Assembly: GCA_037576195.1 (NCBI GenBank)
Contig: CM075101.1
Coordinates: 33,542,001 to 33,606,000 of the forward strand
DNA length: 64,000 nt
Source: Phytoseiulus persimilis
Taxonomy: Eukaryota; Arthropoda; Arachnida; Mesostigmata; Phytoseiidae
Direction of reading: 5' to 3'
The notes beneath the pieces were generated by a model that was given only the letters and a program-made list of their open reading frames with translations, was not told where the DNA came from and ran no database searches. Shown here piece after piece: positions 55,693-64,000 of this stretch. The first letter of the stretch is position 1; each line of letters opens with the position of its first letter. A program made the translations under genes and the position numbers.

Positions 55693-58344
55693 GCCAACGG
55701 CCGAAATGATAAGGGCTCGCTCAGAATTTGTCGCTCGATCCGTCGATGATGAGTCACGAGTTGGCAGTGGACTGTTTTCGTTCAATCCATGCTGTGTCCT
55801 CAAATGTTTGCTCAAAGCGCTCGACGATCTTTCTGTCTTCAATTCCTGAATTTCGAGATACGGAAACAATTAGTTACTGGGTTTGGAACTCCGAACGCAA
55901 ATGCAGCTACGGTCAGAGCTATATCTTTCGGTTCCCCCACCTGCTGGGAGTCAGTTATCTGGAGCATCCTATCTTGCGAAAACGTGTGAAATGTCTCGAA
56001 CGTTCTAGCTTTTTAAATGCCCACGCTGGAACAGACTGTGCATTTGGCTTGTAAGCCGCGTTTCAAAAACCATTTCCGAACCCAAATTTTCGGGTGCACC
56101 ACTTCAGCAAAACCACTCATCGTCGCGTCCCGTAGAGTGGGAAAGATTCCTCGTGATAGAGAACGGGATTCTCTCGGACAGAACCGGATCACAAGAGCGA
56201 GCTCAGAGAGATATTTTTGACGATTCGTGCAACGATCCGTACCATGCGACTTGCGCGGCGCGACGTGAGACGAAGCAGAGAGCATGGTGATTTTAAAAAT
56301 TTGGCGCTCTCGTTCCTTCGAGGCGTGCCCCTGGTGTGCAATGGAGTAGCATCGCCATCGTGGCTAGCTCCTCAGGGAGTGGGTGTCGGCCTGGCGGTGG
56401 CTTCAAATGATACTTCTGAACTTTCACTGAAGTTTCGGCTCCCATTCGACCATTCGAACTGAGGTCTACCAAGGCAGTTCACGGTAAAGGTCTCGGCTCG
56501 CTGATAAGGGCGCTAGATAAAAGCTTCTTCCGCGCGGCTTCTTGCGGTTCCGGAACCGCTGCGATGCCTAGCCACGACCCTTCTCGGGACGAGCCAGGCA
56601 AGAAAAACCTACCGTAGATCATTTCGCTGAGGACAATCTCTCTTGGAGTGATGGAGATCTTTCGACCTCGGAGCCGGAGATGACCACTCCTCTCAGAAGA
56701 AGATTCCCGAGGCGCGTCGCGACATCCGTTCTTCTCAGAAGCCTCAGTTTAACCGACATGCTCGCACTCCTCCCCAGAAATGAATCAAATTGTGGAACGA
56801 CTGCGCTGGTACCAGGCATAAGAATCAGTGAGTCAAGAATCGGAACGAATTGGACGAATTATTTTTGCTTCGCGCGACAAAGTCACTAAGTGTGACGAAA
56901 GAGTAGCCACAAGCCTCTTGAGCCCAGGTAGACATTTGTATTTCATTGCGGAATCAACGAATCATCAAGAAATTTCTCGGAAGTAACATTGCGGGCCGAT
57001 TTGTCCTCATATCTTCGAATAATGACAAGTCCCGGTGTAGCTGATCGCCACTTGAACATCGCCACCATTGTCAGTCAGCTTCTTTTTCGGACATTGACTC
57101 ACTTGTTCATAGACGCAACACTCAGCTCGACGCCGCGACGCGCTGGACCGCTTGCATCGGACAAGCAGTCCGACGGCAAATGAACGTCTGACGTAGCCAC
57201 CGGTTATGATTATCGGATTGCTTGATTTGTGTCTCCCCGTCCGAAATCGGGCAATTTCGAATAGCTGAGCGCCGGGGCGAATCGCAGACGCGAAGGTTCG
57301 TTCTGACCCGGTTGCGCGAACCAGGATCGCGTCAGCCATAGCTGCAGGTCCCTTGCATCGGGAGCTCGAAGCTTGCAGTTTCTCCGGAAAAGCGAACGAA
57401 GATGCTTCCGATTGATGAGCAATCGGATTCCGATATCCGAGCCTTGGTGGATTGATTTTAAGTTTTCGAGTGAAGAGAGCGGGTTTCTTATAAGTCTGGA
57501 AACCCCAACCTTGAACATTCACAGAAGCTGAGGCGGACCAGTTCAGGTGTCAGCAACGACCGAGATCCAGGGGATACTGCCCCACTCGCCTCTCAACTTC
57601 ATTGAAGGTAGGAGCGAGCCAGCGATTGCGACAGAAAGAAATGACCAAAATGGTCGCGAATGGCCTCTGGAAATCTGGGGCGCGCGAAGCGAGCGGATGC
57701 CTGATTGTCGCTAGAGCGACAATCCGAGCCCGCCGACTCGGCGAGTTACCGATTGGGAACAACTTCTTGTAAGGGGTACCACGGGAGACCTACTCGCGAA
57801 TAACTCAGCAACAGATACCAGTCTTCCAGAGTCAAATGACGCCCATACATCGAAGCAGAATTCAGAAAATGCGAAAGTTGATTCCTGAGGGAGGGCGATC
57901 CAGCTCCGCATTTTTGTCTATCGCTTCCATCCCTGTACAGTTTTCGAGAATCAAGCTGTTCAGGTGAACAGCATCTTTGGAATCTCTCAATGGTAATATC
58001 GCATATCCGAATGTCCAAGTTTTGAAACAGTCAATTCATTCGGGTATTCATAATGATCCATCTCCGAGATTGAACGAAGCCGGAACGATGTCAGATTCTG
58101 GGATCGAATCTGAAGTTTAACCGCCATCGGTTATCTGGCCGTTTTTAAGGAAACATCCTATGCAAATGAACTCTGATGCAAGGAGACATTCGCAAGAACG
58201 GGAGCAGTTCTATGGATCCGACACATATCCGGTAATCACCGTTCAAATGCGAAGGTGGCCGCTCTCCAGATCAGATTCGTTCCCCGTGCTTTATGGGAGG
58301 GCAAAGGGTAATACATTCTGAGATGCAGGAGGCGATGCGGAGAG
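55693..58344. other. No complete gene; possible BED-finger fragment and IR 5' end
   Basis: On the minus strand at about 55782-55830 the frame reads SSSALSKHLRTQHGL, which fits the SxLxxHLxxxH half of a BED zinc finger as found in hAT transposases; the cysteine pair is missing. Minus frames 57007-57522 and 57746-58018 are unassigned. The short inverted repeat gattgtcgct/agcgacaatc is at 57703-57724. The missing N-terminal exon(s) of the IR gene should lie somewhere in 57.7-58.34 kb but could not be fixed; a frame ending QFYGSDTYP at 58231 with a gtaatc donor is one candidate. Confidence 0.35.
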
Positions 58345-60447
58345 TTCTCCAAATTTATTCATCCTGAATTCGACGTCACTGACGGTGATCTCTCGTACAA
58401 AAGAGAGCTCCTCGAAGTCAAATTGTTCATACAGGAACGGACGCTGCTGAACATGAAGACTTGGAGCGGTTACGACTTGAGGATAAGTGTTGTTCCCGTA
58501 TGTATGGAGAGCAGGCGTTTCCCCGGTAGGGTTGTGAACGGGGGATCTTGGCTCCATACGATGGTGTGATCATCTGGCTCTTTATCGCAGTTCGGCCCGT
58601 TCTACTTGCTCGAGTCACAGTCCGATGGCTCCATTCAGCTGCAAGGAACTCTAGGATCCATGCTAACGAACATTACAGCCTCTCTCAATATGACGTGAGT
58701 TGTCAGCATCGATACTTCTTTTGGGATATAGAGGATTCAACCACAATTGGGGCTTCATAGCTTGGTCCTTGGCCATACCGAGCATTGATGGCGTTTCGAA
58801 CTCAGGTACAGCATTGTTCCACCGTTGGATGGCGGCTACGGAATGGTTGATGAGGAAACGGGTCGCCTGACCGGGATGTTGGACACGGTGTTGAAGAATG
58901 AAGCCGATGTAGCTGCTGGACCTTTTCCCGTCCATCCGATAATGAACGAGCTGCTGCATGACATGAGTCGCTCCCAAGATTCGTTCACGGCCTTCAGTAT
59001 CATATCAGGCATGAAACACGATTACATCCAAGCGCCAGCTTCGTTCACTGATGCCTTCGATTCTGTGGTAATGTAACCTGGTCGCGATCTACCGTACTTC
59101 GAATCGATCGAAGGGCCGAAACCGCTGGCATTATGACTGTTCACAAAATCTGAAGCTGAGAATTGATTGTTCTCAGACGTGGATACTTTTGACGGTGTCT
59201 TTGTTCTCAATTGTTGCAATCTTGGTCGCGAACAGATACGTAAGTGGCGTAGAAGTTCCGGGAACTCTGTCCGACACGACGATCAAATGGTTGTTCAGCG
59301 CTTTTGCCATTTTACTACAAGAAGGTACTCGACAAGAGCACTCCCCGATTCCTCTATACTCCGAGTAATCTACAAGTAAGAATCGCTGAAGAGCTCCTTC
59401 GACGAATCCCTCCTCTACCTGTCGAATGTTTGATTTCTAGCCACGTCCATAAAGCCGTCCAAAATCTGGTTCGAGCGCGCCATCATGCTCCTCTGGCTAT
59501 CGAATTGCATGTTGATTTCGTATTCTTTCGCCGGCTCGATGCGTGCCAATCTCGTTGTGGTCCAGCCCACGTTTCGCTTCAAAACGCTCAACGATGTTCT
59601 AAAGAGACCGGATATGACCGTTGTGTACCCCGCCAACACACCAGCGGAGAACATGATTGACGTAAGCTCCCGAAGGTTTACCGGACCAAGCGAGATGAAA
59701 GTCTCACCGGGTGGATGCGTCTGCGGCTCTTTCTCAGAGAAATTTCCCTCCCACAGAGAACTGCTGACGACCCAGTATACGGTGAGAGATTGAAAGAAAG
59801 AATGAAGAAAAACTCATTCGCTACGACGCTGCCGGCACTCCAAGACGACTGGCTGCGGGATCGGCTCGCGACGCAGACTGCAATCGTATTTATGGAGCAG
59901 AAATATCTGACCTCAAAATGTATCGCACGTTGGTGCGTCAATAGTGATTACCGCTTCTTTGTGTCGAAGCTGTTCGACATGTTCCTGGGCGTGTTCAGCT
60001 CCAGAAAGCTACCGGAAGCCCTAAACCGAGACATCGATATGCAGTACGTCCGAGCCTCCGATGAAGAATCACGGCGAAGAGCATGAAGAAACTGTCGCAT
60101 CATACCCACGCTTACTTTGTTGCAGAATACTCTGGTTGCAAGCCTATGCCGTGCCATTCATGAAAGAGAATCAGCTCCTGGATGGACACCTGGGCTGCAT
60201 TGCCGGAACCGAGAAGAAGACTTCGGATTCTACGAAGATCGTTGTGCCCGGGGATCTTATAGCGATTTGGGTGTCTCTGGCACTGGGTCTTGCGGTGAGC
60301 ACCGTGGCTTTTGCTCTGGAGATTATCCTCTCCAAGCGACACAACTCCGATGCTCCGCAGCCCCTCATTTTCCCGATCTGGAGTTTAAAGTACTCTCTAG
60401 GACCTACTCCAAAATTTCGCTCGAGAGTTATCCGGAAATCCGCATAG
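58345..60447 (+). CDS. Ionotropic receptor (IR) family ligand-gated channel
   Basis: Seven exons with consistent phases: 58345-58497, 58591-58694, 58806-59067, 59177-59324, 59441-59661, 59757-60043, 60126-60447 (about 498 residues, 5' end incomplete). In order they encode DLRISVVP / FGPFYLLES leading into the S1 ligand-binding half with LNMTYSIVPP, GGYGMVDEETGRLTGML and NEADVAAGPFP; membrane segment M1 (TWILLTVSLFSIVAILVA); the pore loop FAILLQEATS; M2 (ERAIMLLWLSNCMLISYSFA) with ANLVVV corresponding to the SYTANLAAF block; S2 with VVYPANTPAENMID and FMEQKY; and M3 (IAIWVSLALGLAVSTVAFAL) followed by a short cytoplasmic tail. The Arg that contacts the glutamate carboxylate after GPF..T..R is replaced (PVHPIMNEL), as in divergent chemosensory IRs. 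Such proteins are cation channels in dendrite membranes of chemosensory neurons, usually with a co-receptor. Introns are 82-116 bp. The ligand is unknown. Confidence 0.88.
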
Positions 60448-61675
60448 CATTGCTGTGATAAAGGTTCATTCATTTGTGACGGAGGGAATAATATCGAACT
60501 CTGAGTCGTGACAAGGTTGTAGTCCTTGTTGTCCTCCGAGTCAACGAGTTCACACTTTCTCAAGCTTTTATTACACTGCAAGACGGAAGAACAAACTCGT
60601 TGATTCTTCGCCGTTCGTTCTTCGCCCCGATCAAAATCACCATGAAGAACGGCACAACTCAGGGGGTTGGGCGGTTGGGGTGTCGAGCGCCGAAGAGGGA
60701 GATCATGTATTGGAGAACACCTCATCCGAAGAGAGCGCATGGGGTCGGGACTCGCTGGTTGACTAAATCGATGTGAGATACTCCTTGAACTGCGAACGGG
60801 TCCCACAGTCGTTCCCGAGCTCCTCGACGAGCATTTACCTGAAGTGAATTCCTCGATGTATTGATCGTTTCTCGCCCGTATTGGACCTCTCATTCCTGAG
60901 AGCAATCGATGGGGTCATTTTTGAATCGAAGACCCCATAGGCTTCCTCTCAGCATCATATACCGCGTGGAGGCAGCCAACGGACAAAGGATGCATCTCCG
61001 AAGAATCGTCGTAGAGCTGGCTTGCGCGAATAGCGCTCGCACGATGTTCGCGAATCGCAACTCCTGCTTCCATCTCTTCCTTCAGTAACTGCGCTTGGCA
61101 TTGCTCGCAAGGAGAAATGATGCTCCCACTATGATCACTTTGGATTCCCGGATCTATTGATCAAATCGGCATACGCAGACGGATCAAAAAAAATTGGTCT
61201 TCTATAGCAACCAGAGGAGTATCGGGGGCTTGCATCAACTTACGGGCAGGGATTGAAGATACAGTGTCAAGGGCTTCTTCCCACCGACGACCTGGTTCTG
61301 GTGGAGGAGAGTTTCACGGATATGGGAGCTCTTCCAGAGAGAACGTCGAACTTCTGAGACGGCAGGTCGATGAAGTTCAACCCCCGACAGAGAAGGGTGA
61401 TATTGCTCTCCCAACACACCAACGAGACACATCCACATTAGAACCTCACGATACAAGGCCCTCGAAATCCAGCAGTGAAATCATGCGAGTATCTCGAAAT
61501 CGGGCCATCCGCCGGCAATGACTTCTCGACGGTCGAATTCGACAGAAAACGCTTACATGGAAATCTAGAGACTCCTAGCAAGAACTCCTTGTGGTCTCAA
61601 CCGATTCAGAACAGCCAAAATTCCCTGGAGAGCAGCGACGGCCCTGCAACTCGCTCATGGTAATGTATTATTCAC
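60448..61675. other. Downstream of the IR gene, nothing recognised
   Basis: The long minus frame 60171-60905 overlaps the IR last exon in antisense and is not regarded as a gene. No AATAAA signal was seen close to the IR stop. Confidence 0.4.
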
Positions 61676-61757
61676 TATGCCCAGGCGACTGAGAACCCAC
61701 ATTTATACGAGTCAGTGGCACTCAAAAAAGGGCGATGGGCGGTCCTCGATTCACAGT

Positions 61758-61975
61758 GGTGATTCCGAGGCGGATCTGGCCATACTTCTCGGGATCTACG
61801 GTGGTAATTCCAGGGCCGCAGCTGTCACCAGGAAGTCGATAGCCGTCCCCCTATTTCTTGAGGTGATTTGTTCCGAGTTTTCCAGTTTTTCGTCCTCGGA
61901 GGAAAAACTGAATGGGTGACGAGCGAGAGAAGAAAGGGTCGGACAATTCCCGACTTTCGTTGACCACCCTGTACG
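61758..61975 (-). mobile_element. Fragment of the 45-bp-repeat element family
   Basis: Diverged 45-bp units in minus orientation: ggtgattccgaggcggatct (from 61758) is followed by ggtaattcc exactly 45 bp later (from 61803). About 140 bp further on is attcccgactttcgttgacc (from 61948), continuing into accctgta, which matches the end segment at 30385-30412 apart from a few bases. This places a minus-oriented unit inside the same element end and supports the inverted, foldback-like organisation of the family. Confidence 0.65.
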
Positions 61976-62409
61976 TGCACATTCAAGATGAAATGGAATG
62001 TAATCCATCATCAATTCACGTTTGAAATACCACTCTATTCTTGTTCAGGGCATCGGTTCGATTGGAGATGTCGGATTTTTAGCGACTTCAACCCAACATT
62101 CTCAATCAAAGTCGCCAAAGAGCGGTATGATCTTTGCTCCGTTGGAGAGTAGTTAGCCCAACTCTGTGGAAGATCAGAAAGATCGGAGATTGCTTCAGAT
62201 CCAACCCCGCTAGTGGCAGAGATACCGCGAGCTAGGGTCGACTCGGGCGTTTTTCCTGATCCTTCATTGTGTGATTATGAATTCGCTCGGCCCGGAAGGT
62301 CACAGCATTCTCGGAAGCCCAGTTACTCTGCCGTGGAATCTCAATTCCTCTCAATCGGAGGGGTAGAGAAGGGCATTTCTCAGCACTTGCTTTCCGTACC
62401 ACCATCTCG
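61976..62409. other. No recognised gene
   Basis: Nothing recognised. The orphan sequence gcccaactctg near 62157 equals the end of the hAT-type MITE at 7926 but has no partner or duplication. Confidence 0.35.
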
Positions 62410-63075
62410 CGCATGCAATCCTCACAAGCTTGCTCCCGTTCGAATTTCCCGCTCGAATGCTCCCCGCCATTCCTGTGTCATCTCACTTTGTCACGCTAAT
62501 ACTCCCTGCCGCTCCAACCTTCTGCGCATGTACTCCCTGCCACTCTTTCGCGCATGTGCTCCTCGTCGCTCTTTCTCGCATATGACCCCCGCCACTTTTC
62601 CGCGCATATGCGCCCGGCCCCTTTCCCTCGCATGTGCTCACCGCAAATCTTCCGCGCATTGACTTCCCGCCCTTTTTTCTCGCATGTGCTGCCCGACACC
62701 ACTTCTCAGTCGACTGCTCCCCATCCATTTTCGTCTAGCTCAATTTTCTCATTCTCTCGAGTACTCCCCTCCGCCTCCTCCTTGCGGGTACTCTCCGATT
62801 CCTCCTAGCTATCCCGTTCCCGTGTATTCGTTTCCCACCACTTTCTCGTCTTACTCTCCCGCGAATAAGACCCTCGCCCCTCATTCCCCGCTCCATTTTC
62901 GCGCATGTGATCCCGCTCCATTTTCGCGCATGTGATCCCGCTCTACTTTTCCGCACGGCTGCTTCCCGCCATTTTTCCGCGCAACTGCTCTGCGCCTCTT
63001 TTCCTCGCGAATGCTTCTCGCCGCTTCCCGCGCAGCTGAGCCTCGCAACTTTCATCCCGCTTTTTCCCCCATGTT
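62410..63075 (+). repeat. Pyrimidine-rich 25-26 bp minisatellite
   Basis: Degenerate units beginning cgcatgt and continuing with a C/T-rich stretch, for example cgcatgtgatcccgctccat followed by tttcg (25 bp) twice in tandem near 62899-62937, and cgcatgtactccctgccact with ctttcg (26 bp) near 62526. A less regular stretch (62700-62880) interrupts it. The plus strand is strongly C+T biased, which opens several frames on both strands; none is taken as a gene. Confidence 0.8.
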
Positions 63076-64000
63076 TTATGCAGGCTCCGGAGGAAGAGCA
63101 AGTCTGTTAGGATTCTCTGGCACAAACATTCTCCGCCTTCTCGTGTCGTTTCTTTTTCTCGTGGATCCAATCACCTTACTTCAGCCGCACTTCCCCTCGC
63201 CCTGGGACAAACGAGAGCATAAACGGAGTTCTCCGCAGAAACACGTTTGACGACCGGGTCGTATGATGCATTCGAGTTTCCTAGATGAGACGTTCGGAAG
63301 CTTAGACGGCTTCTACCCACCGTTAGTCACCCCGTTATCCGACTTCTGTATCACAAAACAGGACCATTCCTGCTCCTACTCTCTTGTTAGCCGAATAGGT
63401 CTCTATTTCCACTCCGAGATTTTCCGCTGCGGGAAATCATGCTCCTGAGCTTCGGCCTATATTTGATGTGGTATATCCAGCCCTCATGAGAATTCGTACC
63501 TATTAACGACCGTATCTGTCGAGGAATTTTCCCGAGGGGCCAGGTACAAGAAGGATCTCACTAGGGGTCTGCGGTTGGAAAAACCTCGGGAACCGGAGCC
63601 AGCCTCCCCTCTAATGGGCCCCGCCCCGCTTCGATAACTGGATATCAGAACGGAGAGCGTCGGAATTGTTGAATTAAATCAGTTGCTGAATTCGCGCGGA
63701 GTGGCGTCGATTATCCTTGAGGGAAGCTCACATAAAGTATCATCGGCCAACTCAAGCGCAAAACATGATGGCTCAGAAAATTCGGCGGGATTTGGATTCA
63801 AGCCAAAGAGTCCCTGAGATCGCTTCCGTTCAAGGGCTCGCTGTTGTCGCCCTCATTATCTCATACCCTACTTCGTAGGTGATGAGGGGCTCCTTCGGAG
63901 AATCGTCGGAGTGAGTGAGAGTTTCGACGATTCAAAAAGTTCGTCCATTGCGCTGCCTTCCTCCCTTCAGGAAGATCTCTTCCTCGGTTCCACGTTCCCC
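63076..64000. other. No recognised gene
   Basis: Only frames under about 80 codons; no motif or repeat recognised up to the window edge. Confidence 0.4.

Noticed and set aside
55411-55869. Complete hAT transposase gene suggested by a KHLRTQHG segment
   Set aside because: Only half a BED-type finger is visible, the cysteine pair is missing, and the rest of the frame crosses the GAACCGC repeat cluster.
60171-60905. 244-codon minus-strand frame
   Set aside because: It is antisense to the well-supported last exon of the IR gene, is serine/arginine-rich and shows no motif.
62152-62163. Orphan hAT-type end gcccaactctg
   Set aside because: Eleven bases alone, without a partner terminus or 8-bp duplication, are too weak to call an element.

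Overview
This is eukaryotic genomic DNA, most likely from an arthropod. The evidence is an intron-rich ionotropic-receptor (IR) gene with GT-AG introns of about 80-120 bp, a secreted-type histidine acid phosphatase with a degraded tandem copy, and remnants of several animal transposon classes (LINE reverse transcriptase, MULE, hAT-type MITE). Short introns, balanced base composition and an IR-type chemoreceptor would fit a mite such as a phytoseiid, but that placement is inference. There are no bacterial operons, rRNA genes or CRISPR arrays.

Layout. Positions 1-2 kb hold a broken LINE reverse transcriptase. From 2 to 27.7 kb almost nothing is recognisable apart from a cleanly bounded hAT-type MITE (7321-7926, 8-bp target duplications) that carries a second repeat element, a perfect 16-bp-arm hairpin at 14.55 kb and a weak second RT-like remnant at 18.1 kb. 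Positions 27.7-33.1 kb are a transposon nest. A pair of 67-bp inverted repeats 3.9 kb apart encloses a 45-bp tandem array of about 35 units, a long palindrome with arms of roughly 320-360 bp, and a frameshifted MULE transposase; a separate 812-bp TIR element follows. Positions 33-45.9 kb are again without recognisable genes. A further copy of the 45-bp element lies at 45.95-46.44 kb.

The gene-bearing part is 49.7-60.5 kb. On the minus strand are a histidine acid phosphatase gene that keeps the RHGxRxP loop but has lost the His of the HD motif, its decayed upstream duplicate, and two small candidate secreted-protein genes, one with its intron inside the signal-peptide coding region and one just after it. 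On the plus strand is a seven-exon IR gene with both ligand-binding halves, three membrane segments and a pore segment. The last 4 kb carry another fragment of the 45-bp element family and a pyrimidine-rich 25-26 bp minisatellite.

The genes do not form a pathway. The shared theme is fast-evolving, lineage-expanded families (chemoreceptor, secreted phosphatase, small secreted proteins) set in decaying transposon DNA. The most interesting non-genic object is the 45-bp-repeat element family, seen at four loci with inverted arrangement, a shared leader and shared tail structures. It behaves like a foldback-type transposon.
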